The notes under the pieces are model-generated. The model was not told the origin of the DNA. It searched no databases and worked only from the letters and a program-made list of their open reading frames with translations. Of a DNA stretch of 64,000 bases, positions 1 through 8,335 are shown piece after piece; position 1 is the stretch's first letter; each line of letters begins with the position of its first letter. Position numbers and translations under genes: made by a program. Source of the DNA: Thiothrix sp. (GTDB lineage Bacteria > Pseudomonadota > Gammaproteobacteria > Thiotrichales > Thiotrichaceae); the NCBI RefSeq assembly GCF_028714775.1, contig NZ_JAQTLS010000008.1, positions 62,001 to 126,000 on the forward strand, written 5' to 3'.

Positions 1-510
1 GAACTGGATGAAATCAGGGTTGTCTGTTTTGGCCTTGCGGGTAATCGGCTCCATATCAATGTCCACGCCGTCGTAGCCATCGGTATCCAAAGTACGCAGG
101 ATATTGTGAATAAACATTTGGCGGGTGTCGGGGCGGATCGCGGCGCTGAAGGTTTCGTATGATCCCATGATCACCAGTAACACCGGGCGATGTGTTGCGC
201 GTGCTGCCTGTACAGCCTGTTGGCGGTGTTCCGGGGTATACACATTCGCGGCTTCATCCAGCGTACCGTCGGGCAAGGGTTGGAATGAGGCGTGGGCAAG
301 GTGGGTTAGCATCGCATAATCTTGCCTGCGCATGAAGCGGATGCCATCGTCACTTTGGCGGTAAGCAGGCAGGTAGCCCGTTACCCACGGGTTGGGGTTG
401 TAAATGGGCGCATCCAGCAGTCGACGGATGGTGTGTTGCAGGAAAACGCTACCCGCTACCAGCGCGAACGCCAGTAAGAAAAATAACGCAAACCGCTGCA
501 CCTTATTCAT
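1..510 (-). CDS. GH18 (chitinase-like) glycoside hydrolase, C-terminus cut by window edge
   Basis: The reverse strand reads 170 codons from ATG at 510 to the window edge without a stop. Residues about 5-25 form one hydrophobic segment (uncleaved anchor or signal peptide). A GH18-like start follows (WVTGYLPAYR near residue 42), and near residue 148 comes YDGVDIDMEP, which matches the GH18 catalytic motif DGxDxDxE with the acid/base Glu present. The family hydrolyses beta-1,4-GlcNAc polymers such as chitin or peptidoglycan-derived glycans. The substrate here is unknown, and some family members are inactive lectin-like proteins. The protein is probably exported or membrane-anchored. The gene lies downstream of glnA on the same strand, behind a terminator. 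Confidence 0.72.
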   Translation of the reverse strand, partial: MNKVQRFALFFLLAFALVAGSVFLQHTIRRLLDAPIYNPNPWVTGYLPAYRQSDDGIRFMRRQDYAMLTHLAHASFQPLPDGTLDEAANVYTPEHRQQAVQAARATHRPVLLVIMGSYETFSAAIRPDTRQMFIHNILRTLDTDGYDGVDIDMEPITRKAKTDNPDFIQF

Positions 511-530
511 GCTCACTCCCCAAATAGAAA

Positions 531-550
531 ACGCCCCGCAGTGGGGGCGT
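531..550 (-). terminator. Rho-independent terminator of glnA
   Basis: Seven-bp perfect arms ACGCCCC/GGGGCGT enclose a 6-nt loop. Read on the minus strand the stem is followed by TTTTCTATTT. It lies 29 bp after the glnA stop codon, separating glnA from the GH18 gene. Confidence 0.75.
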
Positions 551-578
551 CTCTTGTCTAGCTTTCCAACCGCGAGGA

Positions 579-1994
579 TTAGAGAGAATAGTACATCTCG
601 AACTCGACCGGGTGAGTGGTCATGCGGAAGCGGGTAACTTCTTGCATTTTCAACTCAATGAAAGCGTCGATCATGTCGTTGGTGAAGACACCACCGGCAG
701 TCAGGAACTCACGGTCTTTGTCCAGTGCGTCCAGCGCCATGTCTAAAGAGTGGCAAACCCGTGGGATGAGTTTGTCTTCTTCTGGCGGCAGGTCGTACAA
801 GTCTTTGTCCATCGCTTCACCCGGATGGATTTTGTTCTTGATACCGTCCAAGCCCGCCATCATCAGAGCAGCGAATGCCAGATAAGGGTTGGCAGATGGA
901 TCAGGGAAACGCACTTCGATACGGCGGCCTTTGGGGCTGGCAACGAATGGGATGCGGATGGAAGCGGAACGGTTACGCGCAGAGTATGCCAGCATAACAG
1001 GTGCTTCAAAGCCCGGAACCAGACGCTTGTAAGAGTTCGTGCCGGGGTTGGTGATCGCGTTCAGGGCTTTCGCGTGCTTGATGACGCCGCCGATGTAGTA
1101 CAACGCCTGTTCAGACAAGCCTGCATAGCCGTCGCCCGCGAAGGTGTTCACGCCGTCTTTCGCCAAGGACATGTGGACGTGCATCCCAGAGCCGTTGTCG
1201 CCTACGATAGGCTTAGGCATGAAGGTCACGGTTTTGCCGTATTGGTGGGCAACGTTGTGGATAACGTATTTCTGGCGTTGCGTCCAATCCGCACGGGTGG
1301 TCAGGGTTGCAAAGCGCGTACCAATTTCGCACTGGCCTGCGGTAGCCACTTCGTGGTGATGGACTTCGACCGGAACGCCGACTTCTTCCAGAATGTTACA
1401 CATGGTGGAACGCAGGTCTTGGAAAGAGTCAACGGGTGGTACAGGGAAGTAACCACCTTTCGTGCCGGGGCGATGACCCATATTGCCGTCTGGATAAACT
1501 TTTTCGGAGTTCCAGCCAGCTTCTTCGGAGTCGATTTTGACGAAAGAGCCGCTCATGTCAGCGCCCCAACGCACGTCGTCGAAGATGAAGAATTCAGGTT
1601 CTGGGCCGAAGAATGCGGTGTCAGCGATACCTGTGGATTTCAGGTAAGCTTCAGCACGCATCGCGATGGAACGTGGGTCACGCTCGTAACCTTCCATCGT
1701 GGTCGGGTCAACGATGCCACAAGTGATGTTGACAGTTACGTCTTGGAAGAATGGGTCAATGAATGCGGTGTCTGGGTCTGGCATCAAAATCATGTCGGAT
1801 TCGTTAATGCCTTTCCAGCCAGCGATGGAAGAACCATCGAACATTTTGCCTTCAGTGAAGGTGTCGTCTTCTACCGTGTGGGCAGGAACGGTGACGTGCT
1901 GCTCTTTGCCACGGGTGTCAGTGAAACGGAAATCAACGTATTTCGCGTCGTTATCTTTAATGAGTTTAAGAACATCTTGTGCGGACATGGACAT
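579..1994 (-). CDS. glnA: Type I glutamine synthetase
   Basis: Makes glutamine from glutamate, ammonia and ATP in the cytoplasm, the central nitrogen assimilation step. The product of 471 aa has the usual GSI length. Visible motifs are the metal-binding [10 protein letters not shown] near residue 130, the ATP-site stretch [11 protein letters not shown] near 265 and DLYDLPPEE near 400, where the Tyr matches the adenylylation site of the GSI-beta form. Adenylyl-transferase control of activity is therefore expected. A strong AGGAGG Shine-Dalgarno lies just upstream of the chosen ATG; a second ATG two codons later is possible. It sits directly downstream of a type III enzyme gene, but a repeat and a separate promoter candidate lie between them. 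Confidence 0.97.
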   Translation of the reverse strand: MSMSAQDVLKLIKDNDAKYVDFRFTDTRGKEQHVTVPAHTVEDDTFTEGKMFDGSSIAGWKGINESDMILMPDPDTAFIDPFFQDVTVNITCGIVDPTTMEGYERDPRSIAMRAEAYLKSTGIADTAFFGPEPEFFIFDDVRWGADMSGSFVKIDSEEAGWNSEKVYPDGNMGHRPGTKGGYFPVPPVDSFQDLRSTMCNILEEVGVPVEVHHHEVATAGQCEIGTRFATLTTRADWTQRQKYVIHNVAHQYGKTVTFMPKPIVGDNGSGMHVHMSLAKDGVNTFAGDGYAGLSEQALYYIGGVIKHAKALNAITNPGTNSYKRLVPGFEAPVMLAYSARNRSASIRIPFVASPKGRRIEVRFPDPSANPYLAFAALMMAGLDGIKNKIHPGEAMDKDLYDLPPEEDKLIPRVCHSLDMALDALDKDREFLTAGGVFTNDMIDAFIELKMQEVTRFRMTTHPVEFEMYYSL

Positions 1995-2051
1995 TGCTGT
2001 CTCCTCCTGGTGGATTAAGTTCTAAAAACGGGATTTTTCAACCGATGACGA

Positions 2052-2080
2052 ATGGTACGCAGAGTCAGGTAAACTGTAAA
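2052..2080 (-). promoter_or_regulatory. Candidate sigma70 promoter of glnA
   Basis: On the minus strand TTTACA (2080-2075) and TACCAT (2057-2052) are separated by 17 bp, about 60 bp upstream of the glnA ATG. The -10 match is only 4 of 6, so this is a candidate. No GG-N10-GC sigma54 signature was seen here, unlike the neighbouring glnN. Confidence 0.4.
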
Positions 2081-2083
2081 TGG

Positions 2084-2115
2084 CTGTAGGGGCGGTTCGC
2101 GAACCGCCCCTACAG
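2084..2115. repeat. Perfect 32-bp palindrome with TGTAGGGGC ends
   Basis: Both 16-bp halves (CTGTAGGGGCGGTTCG and its exact complement) meet with no loop. It lies 7 bp past the glnN stop, so the transcript would form a very stable hairpin, but no U-run follows. GTAGGGGC...GCCCCTAC ends recur at 53671-53736, so it looks like a dispersed REP-type element that may also protect or end the glnN mRNA. Confidence 0.7.
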
Positions 2116-2121
2116 GGCTTA

Positions 2122-4296
2122 TTACTTAATGAACAGCATTTCGCTGTACTTAGGCAGCGGCCACATTTCGTCAGCAATCAGCGTTTCGAGAGTGTCAGCG
2201 TGGGCGCGGACTTCAGTCATCAAACCACGCACGGTGTCAGCCAAGAAACGCATGTGGTCTTGTGCGCCGTCGAAGTCGTGTTTAGCACGCGCTTCGCTCA
2301 GTTTACCGACCGCAACCATCAGGGCATTGGCTTCTGCGGCAACGTTCTGTGCAACTGCGTTATCCAGCGTGATGCCGAGTTCTTGCAAGTTGGCAGCGGT
2401 TGCAGACAGCTCTGACAGGTAAGTTACTGCCGCTGGGTAGATCATGGTGGTTGCCATGTTAACCATCAGCTTGGCTTCTACGTCGATGCTGTTGATGTAC
2501 TGTTCAGCATAAACTTCAAAGCGGCTGTGCAGTTCTGCTGGAGTCAGGACGCCAGTGCGTTCAAACAGGCCAGCGACTTCAGGGCTTAACAGCTCTGGCA
2601 ATGCATCAGCAGAAGTTGGCAGGTTTTTCAGGCCGCGCTCTTCAACAGCAGCTTTGTGCCATTCTGGGGAGTAGCCATTGCCGCCGAATACCGCGTTACC
2701 GTGTTGTTCCATCAAGGTTTTCAGCACAGCCAATGTTGCAGAAGCAACGTCTTTGCCTGCATTGAGTTCAGCTTCCAGTTTGTCAGCAATCCAGTTCAGG
2801 GAATCAGCCAACATGGTGTTCATGGCAATCAGTGGGCCAGACACGGACTGTGAAGAGCCAACTGCGCGGAATTCAAAACGGTTGCCAGTGAACGCAAACG
2901 GTGAAGTACGGTTACGGTCGCCGGGGTCACGGTCGAAGTGCAGAATCTGGGACAGACCCAAATCCATCTTGCCGCCTTTGTCAGTTTTGAGGATTTTGCC
3001 GTCTTTGATGTCTTGGAAAACTTTTTCGAGTTGGTCGCCCAAGTAAACGGACAAAATCGCCGGAGGTGCTTCATTCGCGCCCAAACGGTGGTCGTTGGAA
3101 GCAGAAGCGATAACTGCACGCAGCAGCGGGCCAAATTGGTGCACACCACGGATGACCGCACCGCAGAATGCCAAGAAGTGCAGATTGTCTTCTGGGGTAT
3201 TACCCGGATCAAGCAAGTTACCTTGCGTGCTGTTACCGACAGACCAGTTGACGTGTTTGCCGGAACCGTTGACGCCTGCGAATGGTTTTTCATGCAACAT
3301 GCACAGGAAGCCGTGGGCTTTGGCGGTGGTTTTCATGATGGTCATCAGCAATTGCTGGTGATCGGCAGCAATGTTAGCCGCTTCAAAGTAAGGGGCAATT
3401 TCAAACTGGCCCGGTGCAACTTCGTTGTGGTGCGTTTTAGCCGGGATGCCCAGACGGTAGAGCTTGTCTTCGATGTCCTGCATGTAGACTTGCACGCGCT
3501 CAGGGATTGCGCCGAAGTAATGGTCATCGAATTGCTGGCCTTTAGCCGGAGGTGCACCAAACAGGCTGCGGCCGGACAACAGGATGTCAGGGCGGGCAGT
3601 AGCGAAGGCTTCGTCGATCAGGAAGTATTCTTGTTCTGCACCACAGCTTGAGTTCAGGGTAGCAACGTCAGTTTCACCCATCAGTTTCAGCACGCGCTGG
3701 GCAGCGCTGTTCATGGCAGCGTTAGAGCGCAGCAGTGGGATTTTCTTGTCGAGTGCTTCGCCAGTCCAAGACAGGAATACGCACGGGATCATCAGGGTTG
3801 CGCCGTTGGCGGTGTGCATGATGTACGCAGGGCTGGTTGGATCCCAAGCGGTGTAACCACGTGCAGAGTTAGTTGCACGGATGCTGCCGTTCGGGAAAGA
3901 GGAGCCATCCGGTTCGCCTTTAATCAGCAGGCTGCCGCTGAAGTCAGTGATGGCATTGCCTTCTGGGCTAGTGATAATGAAGCCGTCGTGCTTTTCAGCC
4001 GTGGCGTTGGTCATCGGGTAGAAAATGTGGGAGAAGAATTTAGCGCCTTTAGACATCGCCCATTCTTTCATCGCAGCAGCTACTACGTCAGCCGTAGCAG
4101 GGTCAAGTGGTGCGCCAGTCTGGAAAGTTTTCTTCATCGCTTTGAAGGCATTCTTGGAAAGGCATTCTTCCATGCGTGCCAGATTGAAAACGTCACATGC
4201 CCAAATCTTGCTCAGCGGATCGGTCTTACCGAGATCCATCGGGGAACGTTGGCTGATGGTATGGATTGCTTGGGTACGCGCTAGATTGCTGCTCAT
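2122..4296 (-). CDS. glnN: Type III glutamine synthetase
   Basis: A large hexamer-type glutamine synthetase of 724 aa, the normal GSIII length. Key stretches are SCGAEQEYFLID near residue 220, KTHHNEVAPGQFEIAP near 290 and GVNGSGKHVNWS near 345, which is characteristic of the GSIII family. The C-terminal third is helical, as usual for GSIII. It catalyses the same reaction as GlnA but lacks the GSI adenylylation motif. It is probably a nitrogen-starvation enzyme, because a sigma54 promoter and NtrC-like sites lie upstream. The ATG at 4296 is preceded by GAGG at a good distance. GSIII is commonest in cyanobacteria and Bacteroidetes, so presence beside GSI in a gammaproteobacterium-like genome is notable. 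Confidence 0.95.
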   Translation of the reverse strand: MSSNLARTQAIHTISQRSPMDLGKTDPLSKIWACDVFNLARMEECLSKNAFKAMKKTFQTGAPLDPATADVVAAAMKEWAMSKGAKFFSHIFYPMTNATAEKHDGFIITSPEGNAITDFSGSLLIKGEPDGSSFPNGSIRATNSARGYTAWDPTSPAYIMHTANGATLMIPCVFLSWTGEALDKKIPLLRSNAAMNSAAQRVLKLMGETDVATLNSSCGAEQEYFLIDEAFATARPDILLSGRSLFGAPPAKGQQFDDHYFGAIPERVQVYMQDIEDKLYRLGIPAKTHHNEVAPGQFEIAPYFEAANIAADHQQLLMTIMKTTAKAHGFLCMLHEKPFAGVNGSGKHVNWSVGNSTQGNLLDPGNTPEDNLHFLAFCGAVIRGVHQFGPLLRAVIASASNDHRLGANEAPPAILSVYLGDQLEKVFQDIKDGKILKTDKGGKMDLGLSQILHFDRDPGDRNRTSPFAFTGNRFEFRAVGSSQSVSGPLIAMNTMLADSLNWIADKLEAELNAGKDVASATLAVLKTLMEQHGNAVFGGNGYSPEWHKAAVEERGLKNLPTSADALPELLSPEVAGLFERTGVLTPAELHSRFEVYAEQYINSIDVEAKLMVNMATTMIYPAAVTYLSELSATAANLQELGITLDNAVAQNVAAEANALMVAVGKLSEARAKHDFDGAQDHMRFLADTVRGLMTEVRAHADTLETLIADEMWPLPKYSEMLFIK

Positions 4297-4372
4297 CTCG
4301 TAAACCTCATCATTTCATAAAAGCGGGAAGTGCCGCGCATTGGTTAAACGCGCGGTTAAATGAATGGTGAGA

Positions 4373-4388
4373 AGCAATTTATGTGCCA
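4373..4388 (-). promoter_or_regulatory. Sigma54 (-24/-12) promoter of glnN
   Basis: On the minus strand the sequence is TGGCAC-ATAAA-TTGCT, a near-ideal RpoN site with GG and GC exactly 10 bp apart. It lies about 80 bp upstream of the glnN ATG, giving a predicted start near 4362 and a leader of about 65 nt. Confidence 0.85.
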
Positions 4389-4423
4389 CTTCATGTATTC
4401 GCCGAAGGGCTTGAGATTTCCGA

Positions 4424-4508
4424 TGCTTGGTGGTGCATGAAATTTAAACGCGAGATTAATGCGCACCAAAATAACGCATTTCAGGGAATTTACGCGCTAT
4501 TTTGGTGC
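4424..4508. promoter_or_regulatory. NtrC-like enhancer sites upstream of glnN
   Basis: Half-sites related to the NtrC consensus TGCACC-N5-GGTGCA occur at 4431-4437 (TGGTGCA), 4463-4473 (GCACCAAAATA) and 4498-4508 (TATTTTGGTGC). The last two are an 11-bp perfect inverted repeat. They lie roughly 60-150 bp upstream of the predicted sigma54 start, the usual enhancer distance. The outermost arm lies inside the 3' end of the CDF transporter gene. Confidence 0.65.
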
Positions 4509-5650
4509 AAGAAGCTTACCTGCTGGATACAGCTAACGCCCGCGCAAGCACCCCGGAAATCACTGAGTGCTTCAGCAGGGGGCGTGCTGCCCAAAATGAT
4601 CTCCAGTTGGATTTTCCCATTGATGTAATGCAAGGTCATGTCTTTGACCAAGGGCCACAATGCGGCAGTTGCCGGGATAGCTTGCAAAGTTGCCAGCAAG
4701 TCGACCCGTGATGGCAGGTTTTTGCTGGGGTGGGCGATTTCGTCGTCTTCCGGGTCGATGTGGATCACGACATCACTGATATTGGGGAAGTGCCGCCGCA
4801 GCCGGTACATGACGGTTTCGCCAATGTGGTGGCCTTCGGAAACGCTGATGCGCCCGTCGACCTGCAAGTGCACGTCTGCCAGTACCCGCCCGCCCATGCG
4901 CCGGGTGCGTAACAGGTGCAAGCTTTCCACTCCGTTCATGGCGCAGATGAAATCGCGGATGTCCTGCACTTCTTGCGGGTCTAACCCGGTGTCGACCAGC
5001 TCGCTGGTGCTTTCAGCAATCAACTGGAATGCCATGTAGAAAATCATCACAGCAACCATGATGGCAGCAACAGCATCTAGCCACGGGAAGCCGAGTTGCG
5101 CCCCACCGATGGCAAGTAACACCAAAACGGAGGAAATCGCATCCGAGCGGTGATGCCATGCGCTGGCTTTGAGCATCGGGGAGCTGATGCGTTTAGCAAC
5201 GTGCACGGTGTAATGGTACAACCCTTCCTTGCCAATGATGGCGAGGGCAGCAATAGCCATCGCCGCAGGTTCGGGGGTGATGATGGGGGCATCGCCTGCC
5301 AGCCGTTCCCATGCCCGCATGAAAATAACGACGGCGACCCCGCCGAGCAATAAACCGAGGATGACGGTTGCCAAGGTTTCAATGCGCCCATGCCCGTAAG
5401 GGTGCTTGTCATCGGCATCCTTGGCGGCATGGTGGGAGGCAAACAACACCACGATGTCGCCGATCAGGTCAGACAGGGTATGCATGGCATCGGCGACCAA
5501 TGCCTGCGAATGGGTGAGGATGCCGCCGATGATTTGCGCAATGGTGAGGAAAATATTGACGCTCATACCCACCAGCGCGACACGGCGGGTCACGGCTTGG
5601 CGGCTATCGCCTGCGGGTATTTCTGTTAGGTGAGGGTGGTGTCCGCTCAT
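4490..5650 (-). CDS. Cation diffusion facilitator family transporter
   Basis: A divalent-metal/proton antiporter of the inner membrane, 386 aa. Six transmembrane segments in the first 215 residues are followed by a cytoplasmic domain. Metal-site signatures are DAMHTLSDLIGD in TM2, HPYGHGR in the following loop and AWHHRSDAISS in TM5, as in Zn/Fe/Mn exporters of the FieF/MamM type. The C-terminal tail beyond residue 300 carries a second ferredoxin-like half. The substrate cannot be told from sequence. The ATG overlaps the stop of the upstream homoserine kinase gene by 4 nt (ATGA), so translation is probably coupled. Confidence 0.9.
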   Translation of the reverse strand: MSGHHPHLTEIPAGDSRQAVTRRVALVGMSVNIFLTIAQIIGGILTHSQALVADAMHTLSDLIGDIVVLFASHHAAKDADDKHPYGHGRIETLATVILGLLLGGVAVVIFMRAWERLAGDAPIITPEPAAMAIAALAIIGKEGLYHYTVHVAKRISSPMLKASAWHHRSDAISSVLVLLAIGGAQLGFPWLDAVAAIMVAVMIFYMAFQLIAESTSELVDTGLDPQEVQDIRDFICAMNGVESLHLLRTRRMGGRVLADVHLQVDGRISVSEGHHIGETVMYRLRRHFPNISDVVIHIDPEDDEIAHPSKNLPSRVDLLATLQAIPATAALWPLVKDMTLHYINGKIQLEIILGSTPPAEALSDFRGACAGVSCIQQVSFLHQNSA

Positions 5651-6807
5651 GCCGTTTGCCCTGTTTTCAATACGACGGTGTATTCGCGCCCTTCGGTACG
5701 GGTTTCAAGTACGGTATGCCCGTGAATCCGTGCCCATGCGGGAATGTCGTGCAGTGCACCGGGGTCGGTGCAAATGGCAGTGATGGTGACGCCAGCGGGC
5801 AGCTTTTCCACCGCTTGTTGCACACGGATTACCGGCAAGGGACACAGCAGGCGGCGGGCATTGATGGTCATTTCCATAGGGTTACTCCCTGCAATCCGGT
5901 GCAGCAGTTTGGCGCGGAATTCATCCGGGTCTTTTTGTAAGGTCAGTTCGCCATCCAGCGGAGCAAATTTGATGACCAGCCGTGATAGCCAAAAGCGTAA
6001 GGCGGCAGCGCGTAGCATGGCAGGCCAGTATTCCTGTTCCAGCGCTTCCCACGGGCGTATTGCCTGATAGCTTTGTAGGCAGGCTTGTAAGCGCGGGGTA
6101 TCCAGCGAACCGTCCGGCTGGCAACACCAATCATTGGCGACCACCGCAAGGTCGTAGAGCAAATTATCGTTGCAAGCGAAATACAAATCTAATATGCCGC
6201 TGAGATGCCCTTCGTGGAACAGCACATTGTCGCGGAACAGGTCGGCGTGGATGGTTCCCATCGGCAGCTTGCTGAAGGGGATGGTGTGCTGGAAAGCCAT
6301 TTCCGCTTGCAACAGTTGCGCGTCTTTGGTGTCGAGTTGCGGCAACAGCTTTTCTGCGGTTTGCATCCGCCATTCGTGTCCCCGGTCGGCGGGGCGGTGT
6401 AAGGGGAAATCTTTTCCGGCAAGGTGCATCCGCGCCAGCATTGCGCCAATTTCTGCGCATTGGCTGACGGTGGTTTGGTCGGGATGGCTTCCCGGTAAAC
6501 GTGTTACCAACGCTGCGGGTTTGTCATTGAGGAAACTGAGTAACTGTCCGTTATGCGTAGCAACCGGCGCGGCAACGAGAATGCCTGCTTCTGCCCAGCA
6601 TTGCATCAGCGCAAGGAAATAGCCCAGCGCTTCCGGGCTATGCTGCTCGAACAGGGTGAGGACATATTCCCCCCCCGTGGTCGAGACGAAAAAGTTGCTG
6701 TTTTCGATGCCCGCGCTGATGCCTGCAAAATCCACCCGCGTGCCTGCTGGGTATTGCGTCAGGAAAGCATCCAGTTCAGCGGCACTGACAGGGGTATAAA
6801 CTGACAT
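5647..6807 (-). CDS. thrB: Homoserine kinase fused to a C-terminal TusA-like sulfur carrier domain
   Basis: Residues 1-310 match ThrB homoserine kinase of the aminoglycoside-phosphotransferase fold: GIENSNFFV near 33, the catalytic HADLFRDNVLF and the Mg-binding ILDLYFACND. It phosphorylates homoserine in threonine synthesis. From Met311 onward the frame continues into a complete TusA-like domain with CPLP at residues 322-325, the persulfide-carrying Cys motif. ThrB alone is usually about 315 aa, so this is a real in-frame extension to 386 aa. An internal AGGGAGT sits 7 nt before the Met311 codon (5877), so the TusA part might also be made separately. Role of the fused domain unknown. Confidence 0.88.
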   Translation of the reverse strand: MSVYTPVSAAELDAFLTQYPAGTRVDFAGISAGIENSNFFVSTTGGEYVLTLFEQHSPEALGYFLALMQCWAEAGILVAAPVATHNGQLLSFLNDKPAALVTRLPGSHPDQTTVSQCAEIGAMLARMHLAGKDFPLHRPADRGHEWRMQTAEKLLPQLDTKDAQLLQAEMAFQHTIPFSKLPMGTIHADLFRDNVLFHEGHLSGILDLYFACNDNLLYDLAVVANDWCCQPDGSLDTPRLQACLQSYQAIRPWEALEQEYWPAMLRAAALRFWLSRLVIKFAPLDGELTLQKDPDEFRAKLLHRIAGSNPMEMTINARRLLCPLPVIRVQQAVEKLPAGVTITAICTDPGALHDIPAWARIHGHTVLETRTEGREYTVVLKTGQTA

Positions 6808-6830
6808 CGCGGTTTACCAAGAAAAGGAAT

Positions 6831-7244
6831 TTACCAAGAGAACAATTTCCAGCTAGAAATTTTCATGTCGCTTGCTTGATGGGCATTTTGGCTTTTGCCT
6901 TGTGAGCCGCTGGATTCGACCAAGTTGTAACCTTCCGCACTGCCGGTGGGGACGTAACGCACTTCGCTACGCATGGCCTGTACGCGGTCTTCTTCAATCG
7001 CACCGTAACGGTCTTCCACACGGATGTTTTGGATTTTCAGCTTACCAACGGTTTCTTCGTCGGTGGAAGTGGCGGCTGGCGCGTCAACAGCCGCAGTATC
7101 AACAACGGCAGTGGTATCCGCCATGTTATCAACGGCAGCAACAGTCGGGTCAACAGGTGCTGCCACGGTGTCGTCTGCGTAAGCTAGGGGATTGCCAAGG
7201 ATTGCCAGCCCTAAGGTGACAGCGAGTAATGCTGTTGTTTTCAT
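6831..7244 (-). CDS. Exported hypothetical protein, Ala/Val/Thr-rich
   Basis: 137 aa with a clear signal peptide (MKTTALLAVTLGLAILGNPLAYA, cleavage after AYA). A low-complexity stretch rich in Ala, Val, Asp and Thr is followed by a more ordered part, KIQNIRVEDRYGAIEEDRV...VRYVP...GYNLVES. The spacing of that part faintly resembles DUF2782 periplasmic proteins, which lie beside homoserine kinase in other gammaproteobacteria; this is a weak comparison made by eye. It ends 23 bp upstream of thrB-tusA and follows the LOG gene by 2 bp, so it is probably co-transcribed. Function unknown. Confidence 0.7.
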   Translation of the reverse strand: MKTTALLAVTLGLAILGNPLAYADDTVAAPVDPTVAAVDNMADTTAVVDTAAVDAPAATSTDEETVGKLKIQNIRVEDRYGAIEEDRVQAMRSEVRYVPTGSAEGYNLVESSGSQGKSQNAHQASDMKISSWKLFSW

Positions 7245-7246
7245 TC

Positions 7247-7972
7247 TTATATCTCCATGAAATTAGCGCGTTCTTCTGCGGATGGCCCGGAAATGGCGCG
7301 TTCGTAGTATTGGAAAATGTGACTGACGATAGCATCCGCATCATCCAGTATGACCAGCAAATCCAAATCGTCGGCGGCTATTGTACCTTGTTTTACCAGC
7401 GTATTCCTGAACCATTCGATCAATCCGCTCCAGAAAGGCTGGTGGACTAGCACAATAGGGATTTTGCGGGTTTTGCCAGTTTGCACGAGGGTGATGATTT
7501 CCGCGAGTTCATCCAGCGTGCCAAAGCCGCCCGGCATCACCACGTAAGCGGAGGCGTATTTGACGAACATCACCTTACGCGAAAAGAAGTGGCGGAAAAA
7601 CAGCGAGATGTCTTGGTAGTTGTTGGTGCGCTGTTCGTGCGGCAGTTGGATATTCAAACCAATACTGGGCGATTTGCCCGCAAACGCGCCCTTATTTGCC
7701 GCCTCCATCAAGCCGGGGCCACCACCACTGACCACCGCGAAACCGGCATCGGAGAGCTTGCGGGCGATTTCTTCGGTCAGTTGGTACATGGGGTCATCGG
7801 GCGGTGTGCGGGCTGAACCGAACATGCTGACCGCAGGGCGCAAGTGCGCAAGGCGTTCAAAGCCATTCACAAATTCGCCCATGATTTGGAAAATCTTCCA
7901 GCTTTCGCGGGCGAGTTCGCGGTCATCAATCGGCAGGAGTGCGGGATGGTTGGAGCGGGCTATGCTATCCAT
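7247..7972 (-). CDS. LOG family protein (nucleotide 5'-monophosphate phosphoribohydrolase-like)
   Basis: A Rossmann-fold protein of 241 aa with SGGGPGLMEAANKGA near residue 82 and PGGFGTLDELAEI near 150, the two diagnostic motifs (GGGxxGLM and PGGxGTxxE) of the LOG family, long misnamed lysine decarboxylase. Members cleave nucleoside 5'-monophosphates to base and ribose 5-phosphate. Preceded closely by the ibaG-like gene and followed by an exported protein gene on the same strand, probably one operon. Confidence 0.9.
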   Translation of the reverse strand: MDSIARSNHPALLPIDDRELARESWKIFQIMGEFVNGFERLAHLRPAVSMFGSARTPPDDPMYQLTEEIARKLSDAGFAVVSGGGPGLMEAANKGAFAGKSPSIGLNIQLPHEQRTNNYQDISLFFRHFFSRKVMFVKYASAYVVMPGGFGTLDELAEIITLVQTGKTRKIPIVLVHQPFWSGLIEWFRNTLVKQGTIAADDLDLLVILDDADAIVSHIFQYYERAISGPSAEERANFMEI

Positions 7973-7984
7973 GTGGTTGGCAAC

Positions 7985-8224
7985 TTAAGCGGCTTTTTCA
8001 GCAGGTGTAAAGGTGCGGATGGTCAGCGCATGAAGCTGGCCTGAGGTAATGGCAGCATTGACGGCAGCGTAAACGCGCTGGTGGCGCTTGAGGGTGCTCA
8101 ACCCGGCGAAGGCGTCGCTGACCACTTCGGCTTCGTATTTGTAGCCATCGCCATTGACCTCGATTTGGGCATCCGGGATTTGGGCTTGGATCATTTCTTT
8201 CACGGCTTCGTTGCTGATACTCAT
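7985..8224 (-). CDS. ibaG: BolA/IbaG family protein
   Basis: 79 aa, the full length of short BolA proteins. The class II fold elements are visible: IEVNGDGYKYEAEVVSDAFAG (loop and strand), LKRHQRVYAAV (helix with conserved Arg/His) and LHALTIRTFTPAE. The invariant His of the C-terminal helix region, a ligand in Grx-BolA [2Fe-2S] complexes, is present. Known members work with monothiol glutaredoxins in iron-sulfur handling. The ending TPAE is typical of IbaG rather than BolA proper. Confidence 0.88.
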   Translation of the reverse strand: MSISNEAVKEMIQAQIPDAQIEVNGDGYKYEAEVVSDAFAGLSTLKRHQRVYAAVNAAITSGQLHALTIRTFTPAEKAA

Positions 8225-8335
8225 GCGGCGCTCCGGTCGGCATTATAAAACGCGGGATTATACTACGCGCCCGCCGACAACGCTTATTTCTATGCGTATA
8301 ATGGGGCATTCAATCCATTTCTAGGGGAGCGTGTC

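Noticed and set aside
750-2018. 422-codon open frame on the plus strand opposite glnA
   Set aside because: It is an antisense shadow of a well-conserved gene in a GC-rich codon pattern, with no ribosome site and no recognisable domain.
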